From contig NC_080671.1 in assembly GCF_030247195.1 (NCBI RefSeq), positions 5,174,501 to 5,238,500 on the forward strand: 64,000 nt of DNA, read 5' to 3'. The translations under genes and the position numbers were made by a program. This document shows, piece after piece, positions 47,700-58,419 of this stretch. The stretch comes from Topomyia yanbarensis (Eukaryota; Arthropoda; Insecta; Diptera; Culicidae). The notes beneath the pieces were generated by a model. That model searched no databases. It was given only the letters and a program-made list of their open reading frames with translations, and was not told the DNA's origin. The first letter of the stretch is position 1; every line of letters begins with the position of its first letter.

Positions 47700-48512
47700 T
47701 AGAGATGGGCAAAACAGTTCACTTCGAAGAACCATTCCCGATCGAACAGTTCTGTAAAAAGAACTAGTTCGCATGAACCGTTCTTTCGTTCAGCTGATGT
47801 TTTACCCGTCTTTAGTGAATGGTTCTCAAAACATTTGAATCTGGGAGATGCAATAAAATTTCTGCGCGAGAGCTCTCACAGAACGATTGCTGCCTTAACT
47901 GTTATATTTTTGTATGCTGAACGGTTTCACCAAGGGTAACGATGATGTATACTGACAGAAGTAGAGAGTGAGATCAATATTTTTATTTAGCTTGTGTGTC
48001 ATTCTTCGCCCGGTTCCACACTAATGTGGTTTTTGTTTGAAGCGAAACTGAGTCAGTTTCTAACCCCAACTGCTGTCAAAATGTATGAAATGACAGCGGT
48101 TGTGGTTAGAACCCGACTCTGTTTCGAGATCAAGCGAAATCGTCATAAGAGAGCACCGGTAGCGGTTTGTTGGGCAACAAGTCAGTTCATTTCAAGGGGC
48201 GAGTCGCTTAGCACAAATCGAATTGTGCCTACAAACAAACAGCGTGGTAGCTTGTGCCGCAATGTGCCACGATGTGCCATAGTGTTCAGTAAAACAAAAG
48301 CAATGGTTGCTATGATTTTTTGACTACAGTTTGTTGACAGTTCACCTAAAAATCGGTCCGTATAATATGTTAAACGGCTTTAGGTGATGTTCAGTTCATT
48401 CGTTTTAAAGAGAATTGAGAACTACCGTTCTTTTAAAAAGAATTTCTGTTCACTCATTCTCTACGAAGAACGAGTTCGTTTGAACCGTTCGCGAACGAAT
48501 GGCCCATCTCTA
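47700..48512. mobile_element. 813-bp non-autonomous hAT element
   Basis: TAGAGATGGGC at 47700 and its exact reverse complement ending at 48512 are flanked by a perfect 8-base duplication, GTGTACGC (47692-47699, 48513-48520). The subterminal regions contain repeated GAACCGTTC/GTTCGCGAAC blocks. No transposase. It splits the OTU-like frame and contains the foldback fragment at 48021. Confidence 0.92.
48021..48150 (+). repeat. foldback element, copy 1
   Basis: CTAATGTGGTTTTTGTTTGA is followed by an internal hairpin, CTAACCCCAACTGCTGTCA facing TGACAGCGGTTGTGGTTAG. The same element lies reversed at 50081-50209. Confidence 0.65.
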
Positions 48513-49069
48513 GTGTACGCCCGCCCTCACTATCGTTAGAAATTTCGAATCAGCCAATGTATGATCTAAATGATAACCACAAAACAAACATCCGCAGTGT
48601 TGATTTACCCAACATCAGTAAGACAGCGCGTTGTCTACATGTAGCGTTAGGACCTGCTGGCCAGTTCAGTTCGATTTATCATCGGCTCACTGGATGTATT
48701 CCAACCGAGAACGAACTCAATGTTCTACGTGGCCTTGTGGTAGATGAAATAAATAATCGACCAATTAGTTTTCTTAGGTCTTGTGGAATAAACTGTACTA
48801 CTGAGGATGATCTATCAGCATTTGCCTTCAGGTTGCAAATAGGACGGATCGATGGTGGTGTTGCTACTTATGTATCTTTGTCTGCTCTGATGAAGCTGTC
48901 GATTTATGTGCATAATGTTGACAAGGGATCCTTACATTATGCTCTTCACGCGGGCGATCAGGTTGCCTCTATTCATATATTGGAGGATTCTATCAACAAC
49001 TCTTGTGGGTATGCTAGTGTTATTCATCTACACGGAAACGCTCGCAATTGCATAGCAACTAAATCATAA

Positions 49070-49580
49070 GTTGTATTTCTGAAATCGACTAGTTAAAATT
49101 TGGTACAGCTAAACGATTGTAGATTTTTCTAAACTTTCATTATTGTTTTTGGAATAACAAAACAGTGGCTGAAACAACTAAACCATCTAGTTGAAAATAC
49201 GATGCTGTCAGTTAGCATAGACATACACCGCCGCCAATCAGCCCATCAAATAAGTTGTATCAACTAATATTCTAGTTGAATTCAAGGTTTTTGCGAGTTG
49301 AAAATTAATGCCAAGTTAGTTGTTTCAATCAAATGTATTATTAATAATTTTATTTTTTCGATATTAAAAACGCAGTTTTCTTGATAATAAATTTTCATTA
49401 TTAAATTAGGAAAATATTCCGGATCGCGGAATTTTCGAAATATGGGTTATTTTTGTTCGAAATACTAAATACCCAATTTTATAAAAATCAATGAAAAAAA
49501 TCGGGGAGAAAGCTTACTACTTTGAACTGAAAGAATAAATTATTTCTACTAACCTTACTAACAGTACCAGTGGTATTGCG
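49070..49580. other. no gene seen
   Basis: AT-rich spacer with many TAGTTG/CAACTA words, which suggests a decayed MITE, but no ends were defined. Confidence 0.35.
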
Positions 49581-49583
49581 CAT

Positions 49584-49963
49584 GAGAAAGTGACGTTTAG
49601 GACGAAGGTAGTGTGATGCGTGATGTGACCGAATAGTCGAGTCCAGGGATTCGATGCGACGAAAAGCCGCCGAGAAACCGCTAGACAAGGCGGTCTTGAT
49701 CTCGCAGTCGAAAGTGCAAACAAATCTGTGATCCAATCGTTTGCCCGGCCGGTATACTCAAACATAGGGGCTATCCTGATGTGTCGTAGCGACATTAGAC
49801 GCTAACAATGTTTTATTTAGTAACAATAGGATAGTATTTATTAACAAAAATAAAATATCGTCTGTGCCTAATGTTGCTACGTCACATCGCTTTTGTCTCG
49901 GGGTGTCCAATTGGCCAAGCCGCATCACACTACCTTCGCCCTAAACGTTACTTTCACAATGGT
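49584..49963. repeat. nested inverted repeats
   Basis: The outer arms at about 49584-49624 and 49920-49963 share GTAGTGTGATGCG and its complement over ~40 bases. The inner arms at about 49777-49802 and 49871-49896 share GATGTG(T/A)CGTAGC(G/A)ACATTAG. No ORF. Confidence 0.55.
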
Positions 49964-50080
49964 TTATGTATACTCTCCCTTTTCAGCCGCAGTCTACTCT
50001 GCCTATAATCAAAGAACATAAGACTGCCTCTGGTGTCACCAGTTTTCTTAAAAGATTAATGTAGCTAACATGACGTTTCC

Positions 50081-50209
50081 CTTATGGCGATTTCGCTTGA
50101 ACCTGAAACTGGGTCAGGTTCTAACCCCAACCGCTGTCAGTTCATACATGTTGACAGCAGTTGGGGTTAGGAACTGACTCTGTTTCGCCTCAAACAAAAA
50201 CCACATTAG
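50081..50209 (-). repeat. foldback element, copy 2
   Basis: Reverse-orientation copy of 48021-48150, with the same CTAACCCCAAC...GTTGGGGTTAG hairpin better preserved. Confidence 0.65.
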
Positions 50210-51173
50210 ACTAATCCTCGAAAAGGTTTAAATGCCTTCGCTAAAGACATCGACGTGCTTCAAATCGAGACGATCGTTAGATCGATGATAAAATGGTAAT
50301 TAATTACTCTCCAATTACCTATCCTATTGTCTATCCAAAACACTGCAATGTTCATTTCCGATTTGCTCTGCATAAGACATACTAGTATTTCGTATTGCAA
50401 CTGATTACCAAAATTTCGTAGATTTTAGAATCAAAATTATTTCCCGTGCTTTAAGCACATGTCTTATAGCAGCTTTCAATCCATATGCCACATATCAACT
50501 TTATAAGAAAGTTGCTTTCATTCATCATGTCGCGTAGATATTTCAACGGACGAAGAAATCTCCATCGATGGCACCATCAAAAGCCGTAAAACAGGACTCT
50601 GTCTAAACGTCGCGCCCATAAAGAAAGTCGCGAACCCTAGAGCTGGAAAACAAATTAGTAATCAGTAATAAAACGATATTTTTTCACTGCAGCATTAAGT
50701 CGTCTTTGAGTATGACCATGATGGCAACTACCGGTGAAATACAAGCCATGCACTGATCAGCATGATCGAAAGTTAATCGTGTGAACAACTTTTAGCCGGT
50801 GCTGGAGTTGACCAGCCCCTGAAAGAACGTCGACACATTCAGTTCAACAGGAACAGGATACTTGAAGTAACAATCTCCTAATCGAACAATTTCACCAAGG
50901 CATGTCGAACAACCAACGACTCATTGTTGAAAAATTGCTATAAGTAAATGAATGTCATTGTATTAATAACGTAAAAAGAGTGATAAATACCTTTCTCTAA
51001 TATTTTCTGCCTTGGTGTAAACCGAACTGATGCCATTTAGCGAAGTCCGATCAATTGAGTTGTGTTGAAATTAGTGTCAGTGACCGTTTATGATTACAGT
51101 TACTATTTTCTCTGAATATAGTAGCTCTAGTTAGGACTGGATCAAATTAGCTACGCGATTGTCTTGTCTTCTC
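50210..51173. other. no gene seen
   Basis: AT-rich spacer. No coding frame or transposon end recognised. Confidence 0.4.
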
Positions 51174-51341
51174 CCCAGTAAAGCTCAGCCGGAATTGAAC
51201 TGGAATTCTGGCTGGTTCCAGTTCGCACACGGGCTCCAGTGACACAACCGATTCTAACTAGAATCGGTTGTGTCACTGGAGCCGGAATACGAGCTGGAAC
51301 CAGCCAGAATTCCGGTTCATTTCCGGCTGAGCTTAACTGGG
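51174..51341. repeat. 168-bp full-palindrome MITE, copy 1
   Basis: The element is almost a perfect palindrome from CCCAGTAAAGCTCAGCCGGA to its complement, centred on CGATTCTAACTAGAATCG near 51258. Non-coding. Confidence 0.8.
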
Positions 51342-51772
51342 TCTGAGCTATAACCAGCGATGCCAGATGTGAAGACATGTCTGTATTTTGAAGAAATTTG
51401 AAATGTTGTGATGACGCGTTTTTCATTTTAAATACAAATTTTTCGAATATCTGGCTGATTTCTGGCAGAATATAAAACCGATAAAATTAATAAACCGATT
51501 CTAACTCCTGGTCGTTGAATACAAATGAAGACTTTTTTTATTCAATGTGAGAATATTTGAAAAATGTACCTGGTACGTCTATAACGCCCCATATACGTCT
51601 TCAACGACTAGGATAAGGAATCAGTTATTGACTATGAGCAAGATTTCTACCAGATTTCCGAAAAAGTAGTCTATAGATTTGCATACAAAATGTAAAAAGT
51701 GTCTTCACAACATTTCTGTCTTTAAAATGAAAACATTTCTTTATATCTGGCATCGCTGCCAAAGAGCTGACA

Positions 51773-51938
51773 CCCAGTTAAGCTCAGCCGGAAACGAATT
51801 GGAATTCTGGCTGGTTCCAGTTCGTATTCCGGCTCCAGTGACACAACCGATTCTAGTTAGAATCGGTTGTCACTGGAACCGGAATGCGAACTGGAACCAG
51901 CCAGAATTCCAGTTCATTTCCGGCTGAACTTTACTGGG
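51773..51938. repeat. 166-bp full-palindrome MITE, copy 2
   Basis: The same family as 51174-51341, about 430 bases away, with a shared CCAGTGACACAACCGATTCT centre and a small deletion on one side of the loop. Short ORFs through both copies are palindrome artefacts. Confidence 0.8.
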
Positions 51939-52614
51939 CACATTTCAATCAAATGACAGATGGCATCATTGAATTTTTCAATGTTGGTACGAGAGGTATG
52001 ACCAAAAACCATGTGCTATAATTTTGATGCTATAAATAAGTATAAAATAGTGACACAGGTTTTTCATTAGGGCCTAAGTCGCAATGTTCTCAAATGGATA
52101 AAAATCAGTTTCAATATTCTGCGATTCTTTTCTAAATGCATCTTTTATGATAAATATAAATTATTTTATGACAATGTTTTTCCTAAAGCATCCATGGTTA
52201 AACCTTATAACAATATAACACAGAATTTGATTCCTATAAGTTTTTGTTGGTAGAAACTAAAATAATGCATACGCCCAATTTGCTTTCCAGTCGTGATTTC
52301 GCCCTTCAGAATTTGTCGTTTGCGAAAAGGCTAAACCGTGAACTTGATTTCCAGAAGGGCACAGTAAATTAGGGGTAGGCTGTGGTTGTCAAACGACATA
52401 TATTTTGTGCGCACCCAACATCTTGCCTCGATCCAGCACTTTGGATCCCGTTTTTTGGTTACTTCATCCCAAAAAGAGAATACTGGGTAAGTTGTTTCGC
52501 ATATCTCGTTTACTAGTCGTTGGCATATTTGTAAAATCTATTGTTTATTGCTTCTTAACCGTGATAATCAGATCCGGTCCAGTTGATGTTGAGTACGAAA
52601 TACTTACTAGACAG

Positions 52615-53222
52615 TGAACGATTTTGTTTATGTTTTTCATAAAATACGTATGGAGTTGTAAAAGAAATAATAATATTGACAGTTTTAGGTTTTTTCCCGA
52701 TGTTGGTACGACAGAAATGACCAGTTGCGATGCTATAAATTACAACGCGATAATATGAATACCTCTAAAAATTAGAACACTCTAGTTAGAGTGCGGCGCA
52801 TTTGACGTATCCAAACGAGCAGAAATCTGACGTATTTCTATTGTGAATACGTCAAATGTCATGATCGTTTGGGTACGTCATGGCCTCTTGGCCACACTCT
52901 AACTAAAGTACTCTAATTTTTAGAGGTACCCACTGAGACGTCCAAAAAATTGTTTCAAAATCGTTCAACACGGGTCCAACGATGGACGTTCGTTGAACGG
53001 TTATTTGGACGTTGTCCAAATTGGTCCAACGAACGTCCTTCATTGGACGATTTTGAAACCAACCGTTCTTAGAGGGTATTCATATTACCGTGTTGTAATT
53101 TATAGCATCGCAACTGGTCATCTCGTACCAACATCTAGAAAAAAAAACCTAAAACTGTCAATATTATTACTTCTTTTATAACTCCATACGTATTTTATGA
53201 AAAACATAAACAAAATCGTTCA
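52615..53222. repeat. 608-bp foldback element with ~150-bp arms
   Basis: The left arm 52615-52765 starts TGAACGATTTTGTTTATG and is mirrored by the right arm 53070-53222 with few mismatches. The loop contains a smaller element (52760-52928) and a second palindrome around 52950-53065 built on GTTTCAAAATCGTTCAAC and CCAACGAACGTCC. Non-coding. Confidence 0.75.
52760..52928. repeat. 169-bp MITE with TACCTCTAAAAATTAGA ends
   Basis: The 17-base left end is repeated in reverse at the right, followed inward by CACTCTAACTA-type symmetry and by GACGTA(T)...TACGTCA arms. It sits at the inner edge of the larger foldback element. Confidence 0.7.
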
Positions 53223-53517
53223 TAGTTTCGCAAGAATTACAATATTATTGTATGCTGATGCCGAATTTAAGTATAGTATTATTGTCCTGTATTGATAATT
53301 TCTATAGTGCCCCGCAAGGTTAAGTGCATCTGGTTATTACGAGCCATCTACATGATACGAGTGGGACATGATAATCGTTTGGGATATAGGTAATTCATAT
53401 ATCGAGAATACACCTGGTTTATTCAATGAAATTGCCCAGCTTCATCGGAAGGTGTGATCTAATAAGACTAGTGAAGGTTTTGTGGCACTGCCCTGGTGTA
53501 ATGTTAACATGTCAATA
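53223..53517. other. no gene seen
   Basis: AT-rich spacer with no recognisable feature. Confidence 0.35.
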
Positions 53518-53639
53518 TTAGGATGACCGAACGTCCTGGCTTCGCAGGATATTCCCCGGTCAACTGCAGGTATTGATGTTCTGGAAATTCGTGGAAAATC
53601 CATGATATCTGGTTTTTCTCCTCCAAGGGCCGACTGCTT
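53518..53639 (+). repeat. fragment related to the TAGGGTGACC element end
   Basis: TTAGGATGACCGAACGTCCTGG...AGGATAT resembles the right end of the 30585-42704 element read from its terminus inward (TAGGGTGACCATACGTCCTGG). It is a diverged, one-ended copy. Confidence 0.45.
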
Positions 53640-53709
53640 CACCCTCGTTTAACGTTTAAGCCAGGCTTTAAAGTACTGGCAAACCAGGCTTAAAAATTAA
53701 GCGAGGGTG
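53640..53709. repeat. 70-bp inverted repeat
   Basis: CACCCTCGTTTAACGTTTAAGCC faces GGCTTAAAAATTAAGCGAGGGTG around a short centre. Confidence 0.6.
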
Positions 53710-56123
53710 GATACCATAAGCCATGTTTTTTCTCTGCTCATGCTCTATTATCTCTGACCCCGGCCAATCATAACATAAGTATGATAACAAAGCATAGTAG
53801 TAGTTTGCAGCTAAAATAATTATACATGGACTTCGTGAACACAAATATGTTCACATTGTTGTGAGCATATATCGATTTAACATGTAGTTATCAATCTAAA
53901 ATAAGTTGCTACTAATAGGCTTGGTTAGTTTCATTTTTTCTATAGAGGAAGTAATGTTGAGTTTGTATCGGGGAATCTTGCGACTATTGTGGGTTTTAAC
54001 TAGCCTGTTCTGGCTATCCTAGTCACTATTCGCACATGCAAAAAAGCAATATACTGCTAATATAATATTGCGGTTTGCTATGGTTGTCTCATAACCTATG
54101 GGGTTTACTGCTTCCAAGGGTCATTAGGGGGGAAACGGCAGTATAGTGGTTGAACAGACTACAAATTCGAACCTTGATATTCCAGGTTACTCGATCGTTG
54201 TCACTCGTTTGCCTGCATGCCCAACGGGTTTCCTTCAATTCAACACAACTAACGAGACTAAGGTTTGCCTAAAAGTTATAAACTACTATGTTGCTTTCTA
54301 GCGTAAATTGTTATTTTGAAATGCACTAAGAATCAGCACATAAATGAATTTTTTTCGACAAAAATTCACTCCAAATATGCAAAAGCTCTGTCGTTTGAAA
54401 AGCTGGTAAGGAATCTTATGTTGAAATAGTGAATCTTTGAGAAATAATAGGCCAAATACTTTAGTCGAAATGTCAATCCACAAGAACTTATAATATTTAT
54501 AGTTTATTGAGAAATGTGAATTACGCACAATGCTACTAAAGTAACTTCTTATCGTATCGTGTAAAGCGCTGTACGGAACATAATAAACACATTACAATTA
54601 ACTTACCGAAAGCAATGTTTGGTACAATATTTCATCATTGATATTTTTACAAACTGCATACTGTCACGAATCCTTTCTGTTTCGTAAGATTTCCAGAAAG
54701 TTTATGAGCATTCGAGCATTCGAGTATCAGTCGCATGATATAAACCACGAAAACATATATACTTCACTAAGATTACTAATTCAAAGTTTGGAAACATAAT
54801 CTATGGTTATACAATTCAAGCATGATTTTTGAAAACAGCGAAACTCGCACTTCACCCAAACAGAGAAAACGGCGATGACATTTTCGAAATTTTGTTTTAA
54901 ATGTTATTTAAAAACCATGCCGATTTTTACACCAATTATTCATCCAAAATGCTCACCAAAGACGCCTTTCCATTGAATGGAACGAACATTCGCGATCAAG
55001 ACATTTAAAAGAGCGGATTGAAGAAAAATTAAAGTTACGATGTTATTTGTATCACGCTCACAGTTTCGTCGTTTTAGTTTCGTTGGTTTGGTATCTTTGT
55101 TGCACTTACGTTATTTCAGTTTTGTCAATTGTGGTGACTAATCTTATCATTTTTTAATCAATTCTATAACTGAACTGTTCGGCCGAGGCAGTATGCCAAT
55201 GAGGACAACCAACATTTGTAGTTTGTCACTTTTGAGCAGTGTGTTGAAGACAAATAAAGGTTACGTTATTCTGAGCATCACTCTTACACTTTCGACATTT
55301 TTCAATTAGTCGATTTTAGTGTCTCATTTTTGCTCGCATTGTCACAAGTATTTAGATTTGATCTACTGTAGGATAGATTTAGATAATCAAAAATAAAAAT
55401 GTGCTGAAAGTGCATTAGTGGTGCTTAGAATAACATTACTTGCATTCTTTTTCTCTAAAATATTGGCTAGAATTAAGGAACTGCGTGCTCTTGTTCCCCT
55501 TATAGAAACATTACCTATATTGCGCATTTTAGTAGAAAGATTGTAGTATATTTTAATTATTTAGTTACAAAAACCGATTAAATTAAAATAACGTAAGTGT
55601 TACAGCAGTACCAAACCTATAGTAACTAACATGACGAAACTGTATTTATGCACTGTTGACATGTCAGTTGTTTGTTCGTCATTATTTCGATTGCGCATTT
55701 TTCAGCTGCATTACCGAATAATGAAACGAATGTTTGTCAGCATGTACATTAAGATGCGTAGAATGCGGGGGAGTGATAATCTCAGTTTGTTTACATTTGT
55801 TAGTTACGGTGTTTTCAAAAATCATGCTTGAATTGATTTTTCATTCTTAATTTCGAAACCATCATTGCAAACAGAACGGCTTTTTTAACTAAAGACATTG
55901 TTGAATTTGAATTCTAGTTTTTGTTTTCCCTTTTGCTGTCTATTTTCAGAAAACTGACAGCTTCCAAAAACAACAATTTTTTTCAACAATTAGTGATTCG
56001 AAAATTATCAACAAATTTAGTTGAATTAGCAATTTTTAGTTGAAACAGTCAAGTCAAAAATCAAAAACTGCAATATTCGTTTTTTGTGATTGCGGGGTTT
56101 TCCGTGTAGCTGATTTGCCCGAC
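53710..56123. other. no gene seen
   Basis: AT-rich stretch of 2.4 kb. Stops are frequent in all frames and the few short ORFs lack domains. Confidence 0.4.
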
Positions 56124-58117
56124 ATGACTGATACCACAACAGTTCCGATGTTTTTGGCTCAAATGGTGGCTCAAAGAGAGGAGAATAATTTACAGGGAGC
56201 CTTAACGATGCTTGTCTTAATTGAAGAAAAAATGGGGTTGAGGTTTGCTTCACTTAACATAAACGGGTGTCGCCTTTTAGAGAAGCGCGATGCATTAGAT
56301 GCGTATGTACTGTCTCGCCGCATCCATGTGGCGGCGTTACAAGAAGTGAATCTGGAATGCCAAAAGGTGGTTACTTCAAGTTTCAGATGGTTTATGGGTG
56401 GTGAGGGAGCAGGAAGAAAGCGAGATCTTGCTATATTGGTACGACACGGTACGCCTATATCAGTAGCTAGGAACAGTAGTAAGGGACCAAACATACAAAA
56501 GTTCGACATTACATATGAGGTATCCGGTTAGTTCTCATCTATTTACAATTTTAATTGAAGTGTTCTTCTTACAGGTGGCATCTACTACCTATAGTCTGTG
56601 TATTGTGAACGTTCATGGTCCTAACCGTAGGGCTGATAGCTTTTTTGCGAGATTAGAGTCATTGGTTGGTGATCTACCAGATAAACGTCGTCTTATGATT
56701 GCTGGTGATTTCAATTCGCATCTAACTAATGTGAACATTACCGACGAGAAGAAACTTTTGATAGGCAAATACGTTGGACATGATCAGTTCAACGAAAATG
56801 GGAATCAGATGCGGTTTTTCCTTCTGCTACATAACTTAGCCGTTCGGAGTACACAGGCTAATGCGAACTCAGGGTTCAAGTGTACGTGGAGCAATGGGCG
56901 ATTCTCCAGCCAGGTAGATCACATTTTGACTCCATTAAGTTCAACTTTGTTTCTGACTAGAATGCAGTGCACCAAGCCAGATATTTTAACAAATCACAAA
57001 ATTTAAATATGCGACGTAAAGGAGCGATGATTATCAATCGTAGACGCGCAATTGCAGAGCGTAAAACCTAAGCGAAGATTAAATATAGACATTTCCCTTC
57101 TAAAGGGTGATAGCCTACAGAATAAGTTCCGAGAGCAATTATCCCTGAACCATAAAGTACCGAGCATACTCACTACATCTGTAGAGGAAGACTGGAAAAA
57201 ATGTGTGTGAGAAAATTAAGTGTAGCGCAGCAAATGCATTGAAAAGGAAATCATGCTTGCCCGTAGATAGAGAATGCCGTCTAGCTCTAGCACAGGTAAA
57301 ACGCAATAATTTTTGGGCCTGCAGATCGGCCAATCCAAAGTGGACCCACAGATTGGCCGATGCGAAGGATACCTTAAAGCGTAAAACACAGGAGTACGAA
57401 GAGCGTCAGATTCGAGAGTTTTTTGAGGGGCTACAGCGAGAAAGAGTTTCCAGGACCTACAGATATTTAAAACGTCATAGTAAATACAAGAAAGTACGTG
57501 CACCATCTGCAATAGATTGTAGTGGTTGGTTATCACCAACCGTTGATTCAAATTCAATCCCAGACTTGTTGCGCGAATTCGCCAATGAGACATTAGCTGC
57601 TCCTCCAACACTACATGAGATAGAATGTATTGTAGCAAGGTTGAAAAATGGCAAGACTCCTGGAGTGGATGGGATATATTCAGAGTACTTTAAGTATGCC
57701 GACGAGCAGACTATTCGCGACCTACATCAACTGCTGTGCAAGGTTTGGGAAACAAGTGGGCATCCAGCGGAGTTGAAACAAACAATCATAATTCCTATAC
57801 CCAAAGTAAAGAGTCCCAAGTCTGTTGATGATTACAGGCGTATTTGTTTGAGCAGTACTGCCTACAAAATCTACGCAGTTTGGATCTTAGACAAGTTACA
57901 ACATATAGTGGGACCCATTGGTTTACATCAGGCTGCGTTTCTACCGGAACGTTCCACTATAGATCATCTTTATGTTTTGCAAAGGATTCTACAGGAGAAC
58001 TGGAATTGTGGCAAACCCCTTCTCTTAATGTCTTTAGACATAGAGAAAGCATTCGATATATTGAATATTGAAAGGTACTTAATCATAGAATTACAATATT
58101 CATACATTCAAATTTAG
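56124..58117 (+). mobile_element. non-LTR retrotransposon fragment with intron-like interruption
   Basis: A plus-strand LINE ORF2. The AP endonuclease begins LRFASLNINGCRLLEKRDAL (56235 on), continues after the 56520-56574 segment with SLCIVNVHGPNRRADSF and IAGDFNSHL, then VDHIL. The frame decays between 57004 and 57200 (three stops, one frameshift). The reverse transcriptase N-half follows at 57203-58117 with LKNGKTPGVDGI, IIPIPKVKSPKSVDDYRRI and LLMSLDIEKAFD. The copy stops just after that first catalytic Asp; the YADD part is missing. The possible start is ATG 56124. Clade not assigned. Confidence 0.8.
56520..56574 (+). other. 55-bp GT-AG intron-like segment in the LINE endonuclease
   Basis: Donor GAG|GTATCC and acceptor TTCTTCTTACAG|GTGGC. 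Both edges are phase 0, so removing 55 bases joins KFDITYE to VASTTYSLCIVNVHGP with normal endonuclease spacing. Retaining it gives a TAG after four codons in the upstream frame. A plain frameshift plus insertion is the alternative. Confidence 0.5.
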
Positions 58118-58419
58118 TGTAAGGATGCACCACTGTACTAGCCTGTACGTTCGGCCCCTTGAGACGACGCTTAGGCACTTCAGCATCACTACTCAACAAA
58201 AACCAACTATCCCTTCCACATTTCACTTAGATTCAAGTTGGCGATTCAGCTACGGAAATATTCGTAAACTACGTCACGCGAAAACCGCCCCACATTTATA
58301 TCTTCCCAACATATCACGAGCCTCTTTAGCCTCCTCCCCAGTACGTCATGAATAGTTCTTTTTAGATCATTGAAACATGTTATCTCTCACTATTCAATTC
58401 AACTCTATTCAATTTAATA
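58118..58419 (+). other. no supported gene
   Basis: A 76-residue ORF at 58125-58355 has no recognisable domain. It is not the expected reverse-transcriptase continuation. Confidence 0.35.

Larger units (their letters stand above)
47420..49069 (+). pseudogene. OTU-protease-like coding region split by a MITE
   Basis: OTU proteases remove ubiquitin. At 47520-47699 the frame reads QYECFAALSRLYGIRIIVYQ and, past one TAG (near 47644), THYDSI, which match the OTU segment before the active site and the catalytic His motif HYDS. A frameshifted piece just upstream reads FDHLAPFAEEVIAGEDPLP. Omitting the MITE and one duplication copy, the frame runs on without a stop into a 170-residue ORF at 48557-49069. 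That ORF has a second, similar module (SSIYHRLTGC, RIDGGVATYVSLSALMKLSIYVHNV, ASVIHLHGN). The second module has GPAGQF near where OTU enzymes have the DGNC active site, so a catalytic Cys is not visible. No start or N-terminal Cys box was found upstream. It could be a decayed transposon protein or a host pseudogene. Confidence 0.5.

Noticed and set aside
51151..51927. Similar 91- and 82-residue ORFs on opposite strands
   Set aside because: Both run through the palindromic MITEs, so the shared peptide is a consequence of the palindrome.
58080..58355. A second intron in the 56-58 kb LINE (GTACTT...TTTAG) leading into a 76-residue ORF
   Set aside because: The donor is weak and the following ORF does not look like the missing reverse-transcriptase half.
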